Notes: generated by a model from the letters alone, not told the origin. A stretch of DNA of 64,000 nt from an uncultured Pseudomonadota bacterium (GCA_902557415.1 CACEAA010000003.1:17698-81697), one strand, 5' to 3'; numbered from the stretch's first letter, positions 33,087-41,709 are shown. Numbers and translations are program-made.

Positions 33087-35327
33087 TCAACCCTCCAGCA
33101 CATTAAATTCTAGGGGCAGATCCCAAAACGACGTGAATTCTTTTCTAAATTTATCGAAGCTCAGGCTTTCGTTGTACATAAGACCGACCTCTGGGAAGAA
33201 CGCAGCATTTTGCACGATATCCCGCTCTTCTGCCCACCAATCCTTCAGGTTAGACGACTCGCTGAGTCTTTTTTTACGTAAATCTACTCGCTTTGCGTCA
33301 GTAGACGCTTGGTCTAAAGTCCAAGTACCATCAGATGTTTGCTTAGCAATGACACCGTGCATTTCTTTTACGAAGTCGTAGTCTGGACAAACCCCTGAGT
33401 TTAGATCTTCGATAACCGCATTGGGATCACGGTCAAGCGGATCTCCCCAACCTCCAGAGGAGCCGGCCGCGTCGACAAATAGATCGTTATTTTTCATGGA
33501 TAGTTCTGGACAGTCCATCTTCCAAACTTGCAGGTCATCAACTTTAAGTTCACCACTGTCCGTCATCTCGAGTAGTTCTCGAGCATCTCTTGGGGCTAAT
33601 CCTTTTTTGTTAACTTCATCTAAATTAGTGCCGCGAGCGGATATCATGAAACTGGAAGGGCCGGGGTAAGCTCCGTTCATGCCAAGTGCAACTGAAGCAG
33701 TTGAAGAAAGCCCACCATTGGGCCTAGTAATCCCAATATGTTTACCGGGTTCTACGCACCAGTGAACCGCCGATTCTCCTGGACCACCTCGATATTTACC
33801 AGAACCAAAGTAACCTGGGAGCAATTTCCGCCCCAAATAAAACATCGGAGGTACAGTACTTTCAAATTCTTCCGCATCACCTATAGTTGCCATTTGAGAC
33901 CAGGCAGCCCATGCTAGTGGTTCACCATCTTTGAAGCACCAGGCGCCTCGCGCAGATCCTCCTAGCCATTCAAAGTTCGTGAAACCGTATGCGGTTCCGT
34001 CTTTTGCGGTTCCTTGCCCTTGCCAAGCTCCCCAGTTGCCATCTATGCAGAACGCTTCCTCAAGGTAGCCAAAACAGAACATTGCACGACTAACCGCACC
34101 GAATCCTATGTTATTAAGAGTCACGGTCTGGGCCCACGGATTCGCGTTGCTGGTATACTCGTTGTCAGGGTTCAGTATTGAGCCCTTGGGATAATTTCGC
34201 TGAACTGCTAATTCTATGCCAGCGGTGACTTTTGTATTGTGAGAAAATGAATTGATCATCCCCAAAAACAACGCAGCATCGGTGGCACCAGGAGTGGCAT
34301 TATAGGCGTGGTTCCCCCATCGAGAGGTCCCTTCTGTATCCACCATTAGCCCGTTTTCATTGGGCTCGACACTGGCTCTGATGTGGATCAGGGTATTTTT
34401 ATCAGCATGCGACCAGATTGTTTGTAGCCCTTTATATTGCGCCATACGAAAGGCGGCTCCATTATAGGTGCCAGGTACCATTGTGGATTTCATGTTATCC
34501 ACAACGCGCCGTCTTGACTCTTCAACAATCTCTCTAATCGCTTGCTTATAGTAATCAAGCCCGAATTCGTCGATAAGCTTATGCGTAGCTTCGTGGATCA
34601 TTGCGCATCCAGCCAACCGCATTTTGTCATCTAGAATATTCATGGTCCCTGCACGAGTTCTTCTCTCCCACATGGCTTTCCACCAAGTTTCCTGTTTTAG
34701 TTTCCTGCCAGTTCGCATAGGAGGTACTACTAAACCATCCATGAATGTGTCTACTGAAAAGGTTGCCCAAGAGCCAGCTACAGGAGCACCATTTTCCATG
34801 AGGTGATTGATTCCAACAGCCCATGCTACGACTTCTCCTTCGATGCAGATAGGGACAAAGGAATAGAAATCTCCAGGATGAGGGACTCCGCCGGTGAGAC
34901 CATCACTCACGCCGTATACATCACCATCTTCTATACCATCGTTGACGTCATAATCATTGGCGGCCATATATCTGACAGCAACAGGGAATATAGCCGTGTG
35001 TGATAGAAAACCGGTCGATACAGCCAATGTATCGCCCTCTGCGGTTGTGATACCCCAGAGGCATTCGCCCATCTCTCGGGAACCGGGGCTCGCGGCTACA
35101 AATCTAGCCGACTCGCGCGCGCCCAGCACAGACGAGTGGATTTTTGAATAGAATCTTTCATATTTAATCGGGTCTGAAGCCTTCAAAGAAAGTTCTTTGA
35201 CCCCGTAGTAGTGGCCGTTGGACTGCGTCAGGTGATCTCTTTTCTCTACTGCTTGCCTCAGAGTTGGGGGGCTTAATTCAGAGACCGAACCCACTTTATT
35301 ATTAATTTCTTTAGCAATTGTAGCCAT
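33087..35327 (-). CDS. acxB: Acetone carboxylase alpha-like subunit (HyuB/AcxB family)
   Basis: A 746-residue hydantoinase B-family protein and first gene of the operon, with GAGGAG before the ATG. Features are YSKIHSSVLGARESARFVAASPGSREMGE (about residues 60-88), the metal-site region HPGDFYSF near 156 and GINHLMENGAPV, then GGPGESAVHW and the C-terminal PNGGLSSTAS and GSSGGWGDP blocks. The alpha subunit carries the Mn site where activated acetone enolate meets carboxyphosphate-derived CO2 to give acetoacetate. It is slightly shorter than the well-known enzymes (about 770), so another ketone as substrate cannot be excluded. The spacer upstream (35328-35702) is shared with an LLM gene. Confidence 0.85.
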   Translation of the reverse strand: MATIAKEINNKVGSVSELSPPTLRQAVEKRDHLTQSNGHYYGVKELSLKASDPIKYERFYSKIHSSVLGARESARFVAASPGSREMGECLWGITTAEGDTLAVSTGFLSHTAIFPVAVRYMAANDYDVNDGIEDGDVYGVSDGLTGGVPHPGDFYSFVPICIEGEVVAWAVGINHLMENGAPVAGSWATFSVDTFMDGLVVPPMRTGRKLKQETWWKAMWERRTRAGTMNILDDKMRLAGCAMIHEATHKLIDEFGLDYYKQAIREIVEESRRRVVDNMKSTMVPGTYNGAAFRMAQYKGLQTIWSHADKNTLIHIRASVEPNENGLMVDTEGTSRWGNHAYNATPGATDAALFLGMINSFSHNTKVTAGIELAVQRNYPKGSILNPDNEYTSNANPWAQTVTLNNIGFGAVSRAMFCFGYLEEAFCIDGNWGAWQGQGTAKDGTAYGFTNFEWLGGSARGAWCFKDGEPLAWAAWSQMATIGDAEEFESTVPPMFYLGRKLLPGYFGSGKYRGGPGESAVHWCVEPGKHIGITRPNGGLSSTASVALGMNGAYPGPSSFMISARGTNLDEVNKKGLAPRDARELLEMTDSGELKVDDLQVWKMDCPELSMKNNDLFVDAAGSSGGWGDPLDRDPNAVIEDLNSGVCPDYDFVKEMHGVIAKQTSDGTWTLDQASTDAKRVDLRKKRLSESSNLKDWWAEERDIVQNAAFFPEVGLMYNESLSFDKFRKEFTSFWDLPLEFNVLEG

Positions 35328-35702
35328 TGTTAACTCCTCAGATGCTCAGCCCCGTCTAAATAAGGTAATTAGATAATATTCTTAGATCGCCGTATTACCT
35401 CAGTACGTCATTAAAGTAGAGCCTTACGACCCCGTCACCAGATATTACATTTGTTTGTTGAATTTGTTAAATATTTTGGAGTAAATTTAAAACTCGGTTT
35501 AATGCGTGGTGGCAAGTATATGTTTTTATTGAAAAAATCGAATTCAATATACCTTATAATATACAAGGTATTTTCATCTGCCCCTGTTCTTTTTGGTGCC
35601 ACGCGCTCTTAGCAGTGTATTGCCATAGTTTGAAAAATAGCTGTACTCTGTCTGTAGTCAAGACGATTATATGTTCAAATAAAATTTCGCAGAGGTTCCT
35701 AC
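35328..35702. promoter_or_regulatory. 375-base divergent control region (acx-like operon / LLM gene)
   Basis: No coding frame of merit. The region is AT-rich, with a TATAAT hexamer at 35555-35560 inside a palindrome (listed separately). I looked for a sigma-54 -24/-12 element, common before acetone carboxylase operons, and found none. GAGG about eight bases before ATG 35703 is the ribosome site for the LLM gene. No regulator gene is adjacent. Confidence 0.6.
35549..35571. repeat. Palindrome ATACCTT-N9-AAGGTAT overlapping a -10-like element
   Basis: Two perfect seven-base arms with a nine-base spacer, 23 bases in all, near the centre of the divergent acx/LLM spacer. It overlaps a TATAAT hexamer. 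Size and placement suit a dimeric regulator (TetR or GntR type) acting on one or both promoters. A second copy elsewhere in the window was not found. Confidence 0.5.
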
Positions 35703-36725
35703 ATGAAAATTGCTTTTATGCCAGATACTCATTTCGGTGAGTATGACCAAGAGACACCGCCGGGCCCTGAAGAGGTTGCTGATGCGATGGATCATTGTAT
35801 AGCTGAAGCGCGGTTAGCGGAGGAGGTTGGTTTCGAGGGATTGTGGGTTCCTGAGCGACACCAGCGCCCTGAGACCTGGTGGCCAAATACTACTTCGTTA
35901 CTCGCAGTGATTGCTGCGAATACAAAAACTGTTCAGATTGCGAGCACAGTGATTCAACCAACTTTTCATCATCCGATCCATTTAGCCGAGTCACTGGCGG
36001 CGGTGGATAATTTAAGTCGGGGTCGGTTTGTATTTGGCGCAGGAGTTGGATACCACCAGGATTATTTTAAATGCTTTGGTGTGCCTTTTGATAAACGTGG
36101 GAAACGGTTTGAAGAGACGATGGAGTGTATCATTGGCGCATGGACGCAAGAAGAATTTGATTACCGTGGAGAGTTCTTTAATTACGAGGGAGTGAAATTA
36201 AGTCCCAAACCGTTTCAACGGCCTCGTCCTCCAATCTGGATAGGCGCGTTCGCTCCTAAAGCTATGGAGCGAGCACTTGACTACGAGGGCTGGTGCTTGT
36301 GGTTTCCGCCTCATGTCGACATATTGGCTCCTGCAGTAGCAGACATGCGTCAGAGAGCTATAGATAAAGGGAAAACGGATTTTCAGATCACGATTGGATT
36401 TGAAGGTTGGTTGGGTGATGAACCCAACCTAAGAGAAAAGCATGTGCATAGATGGGTTCGCGAGTGGAGTTTCTATGCGGACAACGGGCTTTCACCAGAA
36501 GCTGAGTCGAAGGATATGGCTGAACAAGTGGAGAGTATGTTTGTTTGCGTGGGTAATAAGCAGAAATGGATAGATAGGATGTCAGAGATGAAAGAGAGGG
36601 TAGATCCCGATTGGCTTTGCATTAGAACTCGTAATCCTAAGAACGGATCGGAATTCTACCCAACAAGAAGTGAATGTTTGGATGTCATCGAAGCGTTCGG
36701 TGAGATTTTAAACGAGTTACGCTAG
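35703..36725 (+). CDS. LLM class oxidoreductase
   Basis: A 340-residue luciferase-like protein. It has GFEGLWVPERHQRPETWWP at about 47-65 (the PERH in place of EHH), QIASTVIQPTFHHP, SRGRFVFGAGVGYHQDYF near 110, PRPPIWIGAFAPKAMERAL, and a Trp-rich segment EGWCLWFPPHVDI. It lacks a signal peptide. The aromatic-rich pocket suggests a bulky hydrophobic substrate. The gene heads a plus-strand group of LLM, LLM and MBL-fold hydrolase opposite the acetone-carboxylase operon, so both sides may serve one ketone pathway. Whether FMN or F420 is used is undetermined. Confidence 0.82.
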   Translation: MKIAFMPDTHFGEYDQETPPGPEEVADAMDHCIAEARLAEEVGFEGLWVPERHQRPETWWPNTTSLLAVIAANTKTVQIASTVIQPTFHHPIHLAESLAAVDNLSRGRFVFGAGVGYHQDYFKCFGVPFDKRGKRFEETMECIIGAWTQEEFDYRGEFFNYEGVKLSPKPFQRPRPPIWIGAFAPKAMERALDYEGWCLWFPPHVDILAPAVADMRQRAIDKGKTDFQITIGFEGWLGDEPNLREKHVHRWVREWSFYADNGLSPEAESKDMAEQVESMFVCVGNKQKWIDRMSEMKERVDPDWLCIRTRNPKNGSEFYPTRSECLDVIEAFGEILNELR

Positions 36726-36743
36726 CGACAAGCCTTGCTAGCG
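36720..36743. repeat. Hairpin CGCTAGC-N10-GCTAGCG at gene end
   Basis: Seven-base perfect arms; the left arm contains the TAG stop codon of the preceding LLM gene. There is no T-run, so it is not a standard terminator. It may stabilise the upstream mRNA 3' end or cause partial termination before the next gene, which begins 71 bases on. Confidence 0.4.
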
Positions 36744-36813
36744 AGTAAGTGATATCGTGTGGTGAGTCAAATGAAGTAAGATAGTGTGATAGGTTTTTTT
36801 AAGGAGTAGAAGT

Positions 36814-37854
36814 GTGAAGCTCGGTTTAGTTTTTGGTTATTCGGGTGCGAAGGTTCAAATTCCGATGGATTTGATCCTTGAAGCAGAAAAAATTGGTTAT
36901 GAGTCTGTGTGGAGTGCGGAGGCTTGGGGTTCAGATGCGGTCACTCCGATAGCTTGGATACTTGCCCAAACGTCAAGAATAAAAGCAGGTACTGCTATCA
37001 TGCAGATGGCTGCACGAACCCCGTCAATGACCGCAATGACTGCGATGACGTTGGATCAGCTTTCTGGCGGAAGATTCCTTTTGGGTATTGGCCCTTCTGG
37101 CCCTCAAGTTGCGGAAGGTTGGTACGGTCAGGCGTATGGTAAACCTTTAACACGGACAAAAGAATATATTTCAATTATTCGTAAAATCCTAGCTAGAGAA
37201 AATGCGCTAACTCACGAAGGTGAACATTATCAAATCCCTTTTGTTGGTAAGGGCAGTACTGGGTTAGGCAAACCTCTTAAAAGTATATTGCATGGAAATC
37301 CCAAGCTCCCAATCTACACGGGAGTTGTTACGGAAAAAGGGGCGCAGACTGCCGCTGAGGTGGCTGACGGAGCCTTTCTTGTGTGGGCTAACCCAGACAA
37401 GTTTGATTTGTTCCAACCTGCATTGGAGCGAGGATTTTCCAAGTCCAACGATGAAAGATCGATGGAGAATTTTGATTTTGCTCCGTTTGTTAGGATGGTA
37501 ATGGGAGATGATATTGATGCGTGTAGACGTGAAGTGAAAAGTCAGTTTGCATTGTACGTGGGCGGGATGGGTGCGCGCGAGAAAAACTTCTATAATGACT
37601 ACGCGAAGCGACTTGGATATGTTGATGCCGCGCAAGAGATCCAGGATTTATTTCTCACGGGTCAAAAGCAACAAGCTTGCGATGCCGTTCCAGATCAATT
37701 AATAGATGATTGCTGCCTGGTAGGTCCCGCTGAACATATCAAAGAACAACTAACTCGGTGGAAAAGCGCGGGCTCGCGAGGAGAAATCGGTACAATGGTT
37801 ATTTCGGCGACTAAACCTGAAGAACTTAGGCTGGTGGCGGAGGAGCTACTGTAA
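36814..37854 (+). CDS. LLM class F420-dependent oxidoreductase (TIGR03559/Rv3520c-like)
   Basis: A 346-residue LLM protein starting at GTG, seven bases after AAGGAG. The segments YESVWSAEAWGSDAVTP (about 29-45), GTAIMQMAARTPSMTAMTA (about 62-80) and GGRFLLGIGPSGPQVAEGWYG (about 87-107, with the GPSGPQV loop) match a subgroup abundant in mycobacteria and regarded as F420-dependent, with a mycobacterial homologue near steroid-ring degradation genes. Of the six LLMs here this is the best candidate for true F420 use. It reads with the MBL-fold gene 37 bases downstream. The reaction is unknown; hydride transfer to a ketone or alkene is likely. Confidence 0.85.
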   Translation: MKLGLVFGYSGAKVQIPMDLILEAEKIGYESVWSAEAWGSDAVTPIAWILAQTSRIKAGTAIMQMAARTPSMTAMTAMTLDQLSGGRFLLGIGPSGPQVAEGWYGQAYGKPLTRTKEYISIIRKILARENALTHEGEHYQIPFVGKGSTGLGKPLKSILHGNPKLPIYTGVVTEKGAQTAAEVADGAFLVWANPDKFDLFQPALERGFSKSNDERSMENFDFAPFVRMVMGDDIDACRREVKSQFALYVGGMGAREKNFYNDYAKRLGYVDAAQEIQDLFLTGQKQQACDAVPDQLIDDCCLVGPAEHIKEQLTRWKSAGSRGEIGTMVISATKPEELRLVAEELL

Positions 37855-37891
37855 ATTAATAAAAAAGCTATAAACGAAGGGGAGAACGTTT

Positions 37892-38758
37892 ATGAAATGG
37901 AATATCGGTGATATTAAAGTAACAAAGATTCAAGAGGTAGTGTTTCCGGAATTCTCGGATGTCATTCCTGCTGCCACGCCAGAAGTAGTCAAACAAATAA
38001 AATGGTTATTTCCTCACTTCGTAACAAAGGATGGCCACCTAAGTTTAAGTATTCACTCTTTAATCGTAGAAACGCCTCAGGACAAGTTGGTTGTTGATAC
38101 TTGTATTGGCAATAGTCGGCCTCGAGAGGGCTTTGAAGGGTTCCATATGTTGGCGACTAACTACATGGAAGATATGCTGGCCGAAGGATACAAGCCGGAT
38201 GATATAGACTATGTACTCTGTACTCATCTCCATGTTGATCATGTGGGCTGGAATACTCATCTTGTTGATGGCAAGTATATTCCGACTTTTCCAAACGCGT
38301 CTTATCTCATGGGCAAGCAAGATTTAGAATTTTGGGGCAGTATTGACGAAGACACAGATATTGACTTCATGAAACTACAGCGAACGGTATTTGATGAGTG
38401 TTTGAAGCCAATTTTAGATGCTGGATTGGCGCATCCCGTCGAGGCACCCGCTTCGGTCTGTGAGGGAGTAAGCTTGATCCCTACCCCAGGCCATACGCCA
38501 GGACATTGCTCGGTTTTGCTCGAGTCGAAAGGCCAAACTGGGTTGATTACTGGAGACTTTATTCATCACCCCATTCAGTTTCACGACGCAGCGTTGGTCA
38601 GTCCGTTTGATGTCGACAATGAACAAGCGATTGAGACCAGGCGGAAAATCTTCGGGAAGTATGCTGATACTCCGACTTTGATAATTGGCACTCATTTTGC
38701 GGGACCGACGGCAGGGACATTAATAAGCGAAAACGGAACTTATCGGCTACAAGTGTAG
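37892..38758 (+). CDS. Metallo-beta-lactamase-fold hydrolase (AHL-lactonase-like)
   Basis: A 288-residue MBL-fold enzyme with the complete dinuclear metal motif HLHVDH (His112, His114, Asp116, His117). PTPGHTPGHCSVLL (about 191-204) gives the next His, GDFIHHPIQF the bridging Asp, and GTHFAGPT the last His. No signal peptide, so cytoplasmic. Relatives hydrolyse lactones, including acyl-homoserine lactones, and other esters. It follows the F420-type LLM gene after 37 bases with a strong AAGGGGAG site, suggesting hydrolysis of a lactone or ester produced in the same pathway rather than signal quenching. The gene ends within a hairpin. Confidence 0.87.
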   Translation: MKWNIGDIKVTKIQEVVFPEFSDVIPAATPEVVKQIKWLFPHFVTKDGHLSLSIHSLIVETPQDKLVVDTCIGNSRPREGFEGFHMLATNYMEDMLAEGYKPDDIDYVLCTHLHVDHVGWNTHLVDGKYIPTFPNASYLMGKQDLEFWGSIDEDTDIDFMKLQRTVFDECLKPILDAGLAHPVEAPASVCEGVSLIPTPGHTPGHCSVLLESKGQTGLITGDFIHHPIQFHDAALVSPFDVDNEQAIETRRKIFGKYADTPTLIIGTHFAGPTAGTLISENGTYRLQV

Positions 38759-38772
38759 TAGCCGATAAAGTT
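38738..38772. terminator. Hairpin at convergent gene ends, probable weak terminator
   Basis: Perfect 11-base arms TTATCGGCTAC (38740-38750) and GTAGCCGATAA (38758-38768) around a seven-base loop, extendable by a few pairs with one bulge. The left arm is coding and the loop/right arm contains the TAG stop. Only short T stretches follow on either strand, so termination may be weak; it sits correctly between the MBL-fold gene and the convergent OM-protein gene. Confidence 0.55.
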
Positions 38773-38790
38773 TGGAGAAACGGGCTACTT

Positions 38791-39882
38791 TCAAAACATG
38801 TATTGCAAACCGCTAGTTATCGTGAAGTCCGTCTCCATTTGTAAACCATGGAGGTTTTGAGAGATTGGCAGTCCCGCTTCTATAGCTAATCTTAATCCTC
38901 TCGCCGGACTCTGGGGTTGGGCTGCCCAGTTTAATCCGACTAATATGGTAGTAGTCTCGCCGCCATAATTCCTGGGATCGGCAGCTTGCGTTGGAAGCAT
39001 AATGTTACCATCTATGCCCGAGATCGATCCTTGGTCAGAATATTTGACTCTTAAAGAACCACTGAGCGGATCGATTGGCTGATAGCTAACCCACCCAGTG
39101 AGATCATATTTGTCCCCTCGAGTGTAGCCATTATCATCACCAAGATAGTTCGTCGCTGCATATTGGGTGCCCCATTTGAACTTTTTCCTGTCGCCAACAT
39201 AAGTTACTCCATGCAGTATGGCATAAGTCCCTGCACCGAGTTGCATTCCATACGGTAAACGTACGGTTGGAGTCATCCCCATAGGGTTTAAGATGCTATC
39301 GGTTTCATTAGTTGAACCAGTCGGTAAAGACGTACCTAGGTGGGCGTGCAGTTTGTGATGACTTGACGCGTACAGCTTAACGAGTCCACTTATCTTGGTG
39401 TCTCCCCATCCATCTGATTTTGTGGTGAATTTACCTCTTACTTCAGTGCCCATCATTCCCTTGTAAGTGGTTAGGGTCATTTCTTTTTCTTGGTAGCTAG
39501 CCATGACCATCAGGGTGAGCCAATCGCTAGGGGCATACATCGCTCCGATCATATGCATGTGCATTTCCATTTTCTCAGGGACAACTCTAAGCTTGGCCGG
39601 CTGACCGGACGCTCCGTAAAATCGGTTTGCAATGGTAGTCACAATAGTATCAGCAGAAATATTACTGCCGTTAAATTCGTTGCCGCTCATGTCCATGTAC
39701 ATGTGTCGATAGGACAACATATATTCACCTTTTTTATGCATGTGGTCCGCCATCACGCCGATAGGTCCATGGGAATCGGCACGCATTCTTTTTTTGTTAG
39801 GTTCATGCGCATTCACTTGGGTTATTAATATAAGTGCGCACACGAGCACGCAGGTTCGTATTAGGTATACTGGTAGTTTCAT
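38791..39882 (-). CDS. His/Met-rich outer-membrane-type protein (phenol-degradation transporter-like), probable copper link
   Basis: Start set at 39882 (MKLPVYLIRT), which gives a normal 25-residue signal peptide ending VNA/HE; the frame opens ten codons further up. The mature protein of about 338 residues is made of alternating strands and ends in Phe (GLQYMF), as outer-membrane beta-barrels do. It resembles the meta-pathway/DUF-type transporter barrels. The N-terminal mature part is crowded with His and Met (MADHMHKKGEYML, RHMYMDMSG, MEMHMHMIGAMY), a copper- or silver-binding composition. The DUF2946 gene, a family often next to copper transport genes, is 72 bases upstream on the same strand. 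Confidence 0.7.
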   Translation of the reverse strand: MKLPVYLIRTCVLVCALILITQVNAHEPNKKRMRADSHGPIGVMADHMHKKGEYMLSYRHMYMDMSGNEFNGSNISADTIVTTIANRFYGASGQPAKLRVVPEKMEMHMHMIGAMYAPSDWLTLMVMASYQEKEMTLTTYKGMMGTEVRGKFTTKSDGWGDTKISGLVKLYASSHHKLHAHLGTSLPTGSTNETDSILNPMGMTPTVRLPYGMQLGAGTYAILHGVTYVGDRKKFKWGTQYAATNYLGDDNGYTRGDKYDLTGWVSYQPIDPLSGSLRVKYSDQGSISGIDGNIMLPTQAADPRNYGGETTTILVGLNWAAQPQSPARGLRLAIEAGLPISQNLHGLQMETDFTITSGLQYMF

Positions 39883-39954
39883 CGTATTTAACTCGTAATA
39901 GTAGGGCAGCACATCATATTTCGACGTAGCCCTTAGTTATAAATTGATTGTTGC

Positions 39955-40431
39955 TTAACTAAGAGATTTTAGAGGCGGCGCGCGAGTCTGCTTTCGAGTG
40001 TAAATGTTTCTGTTGAGGATGATATCTGTACAGACCGATACTGCTTTTACGGACAGCGGGTCTAACAGCCATTGAGCAATTTCGACACTCACGATGCTTG
40101 CCGAACTCACGGCCCATAGATGACAGGTATCGTGAGAAGTTAAATTGTCACTGTGCCCCTGATGAGGTTTCCCTACGGGCATTTCAAGTATCGGATGATG
40201 GCTCGCATGGTCATGGCTGACCATTTGCTGATGGGAGAGATGAGAAGTGGCATTGATTTCCGCTGACACTTCACTAAGAGCGAAATTATTTTGGGTAGGA
40301 CACAGATCTAACTGTAGGCTAAAGCCACTAGTTTTCTCGACGCTGGATAACATATATCCGACAGGAACAGCGGACCTCGTTAGGAAAGCGAGAACGAGAA
40401 ATACCGAAATCGTACGAAAATTGAAATTCAT
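39955..40431 (-). CDS. DUF2946 family protein
   Basis: A 158-residue protein beginning with a hydrophobic helix and the family signature PVGYM (about 23-27). A Cys in LQLDLCPTQ (about 44) and a His-rich central stretch (SHLSHQQMVSHDHASHH, about 63-79) follow, then C near 103 and the C-terminal RAPP motif. DUF2946 proteins are small, membrane-anchored and often found with TonB receptors or copper resistance genes. The His cluster would bind metal in the periplasm. It is the first gene of a two-gene operon with the His/Met-rich barrel. Exact role unknown. Confidence 0.75.
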   Translation of the reverse strand: MNFNFRTISVFLVLAFLTRSAVPVGYMLSSVEKTSGFSLQLDLCPTQNNFALSEVSAEINATSHLSHQQMVSHDHASHHPILEMPVGKPHQGHSDNLTSHDTCHLWAVSSASIVSVEIAQWLLDPLSVKAVSVCTDIILNRNIYTRKQTRAPPLKSLS

Positions 40432-40503
40432 AATGATATGCTAACTAATAACCAGTTTTAGTAAAAGACAAATATCCCAGATGCTGAGGACTTAGGAGTC
40501 GAT

Positions 40504-41709
40504 ATGGAACACGAAGAAGTTAAAGCCTTTTCCAAAGGAGCGCTGAAAGGTATCAGGGTTATCGATTTCTCTAGATATATTGCCGGACCTTATTGCGCCA
40601 GACTGCTCGCTTATTTGGGGGCCGATGTCATCAGGGTAGAAAAACCATCAGGGGGAGAAGATCGCTTTGTTACGCCGCTCTACGGTGACACGAGTGCATT
40701 ACTTTCTATGACCGGTTTGGGTAAAAGGGGTCTTACTCTGGACTTAAAGTCGCCAGATTCGAGAGTGATAGTTGAACGTTTGGTAGAATCGGCCGATGTA
40801 GTTATTGCGAACATGCCTCGGAAAGTGCTCAAGCGCTTAGGTCTTGATTACGATAGCCTTAAATCTCTGAAGAGAGACATTATACTGACAACGCAGACAT
40901 GTTTCGGTCATGATGGCCCATGGAGTGATTGGACAGGGTTTGATGGTATTGCTCAGGTGATGTCGGGTTCCGCCTTTATGTCGGGTACTGAGGAGGAACC
41001 GCGACGATCTGCAGCTCCTTACGCCGACTACACTACGGCTGTGATGGGAGCGTTTGGAACAATGGCCGCGCTGCGTCAAAGAGATCAAGATGGAGAGGGT
41101 CAGCATGTTCAAACGTCTTTGCTGGGTTCTGCAATTGGCGCTTTTAGTAGCGCAATTATTGAACAGGAGACTTTAAGTACCGACCGACGCCCCGATGGCA
41201 ATCGTGGTCAAACTACCGCTCCCACTGATATTTTTAAAACTCGCGATGGTAGCATTATTACTCAAGTCGTCGGCAATGGATTATTTTCTCGAATAGCTAA
41301 AGTGATAGGTAAGCCAGAATGGATCGACGACGTGCGCTTCGAGTCTGATCAATCGAGGGCAGAACATCGAAATTTTATCTGTGAAACTGTTGCGGAATGG
41401 GTCAGTCAGTTTACCACCGAGAAAGTACTTGAAGAGCTATCGAGTTTAGGAGTACCTTGTGGTCCTGTTCTTGAGGTCACTGAAGTCGCGTCTCACCCCC
41501 AGGTTGACGCAATGGGCTTCGTCGAAGCGATTACTCCTTTGTCGTCTGGAGGCAAGATTCATGCGACACGCATACCTTTGGATTTTTCGAATTATAAGTC
41601 TTCTCTCGGACAGCCGCCGAACATAGGCGAACATTCAGAAGAAGTCTTAAAAGAGATTGGATTTAACGATTCCGAGATTCATCAATTTATAAATAGTCGC
41701 GTCATTTGA
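40504..41709 (+). CDS. CaiB/BaiF family (class III) CoA-transferase
   Basis: A 401-residue class III CoA-transferase. It shows GIRVIDFSRYIAGPYCARLLA (about 16-36), GKRGLTLDLKSPD, the catalytic Asp147 in SDWTGFDGIAQVMSG, the glycine loop RDQDGEGQHV, and C-terminal GEHSEEVLKEIG. AGGAG lies upstream. It heads the plus-strand series up to 48.6 kb, though 123 bases separate it from the next gene. Since a mesaconyl/itaconyl-CoA-hydratase-like protein and a CitE-type lyase end the series, succinyl-CoA-dependent activation of a C5 dicarboxylate such as itaconate or mesaconate is a reasonable role. Confidence 0.88.
   Translation: MEHEEVKAFSKGALKGIRVIDFSRYIAGPYCARLLAYLGADVIRVEKPSGGEDRFVTPLYGDTSALLSMTGLGKRGLTLDLKSPDSRVIVERLVESADVVIANMPRKVLKRLGLDYDSLKSLKRDIILTTQTCFGHDGPWSDWTGFDGIAQVMSGSAFMSGTEEEPRRSAAPYADYTTAVMGAFGTMAALRQRDQDGEGQHVQTSLLGSAIGAFSSAIIEQETLSTDRRPDGNRGQTTAPTDIFKTRDGSIITQVVGNGLFSRIAKVIGKPEWIDDVRFESDQSRAEHRNFICETVAEWVSQFTTEKVLEELSSLGVPCGPVLEVTEVASHPQVDAMGFVEAITPLSSGGKIHATRIPLDFSNYKSSLGQPPNIGEHSEEVLKEIGFNDSEIHQFINSRVI

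Noticed and set aside
30284..35327. 5-oxoprolinase or N-methylhydantoinase A/B pair
   Set aside because: The zinc-cysteine gamma subunit between the two large genes is specific for acetone-carboxylase-type complexes.
35328..35702. Sigma-54 promoter for the acetone carboxylase operon
   Set aside because: TGGC-like stretches exist, but none has the GC element at the correct distance.
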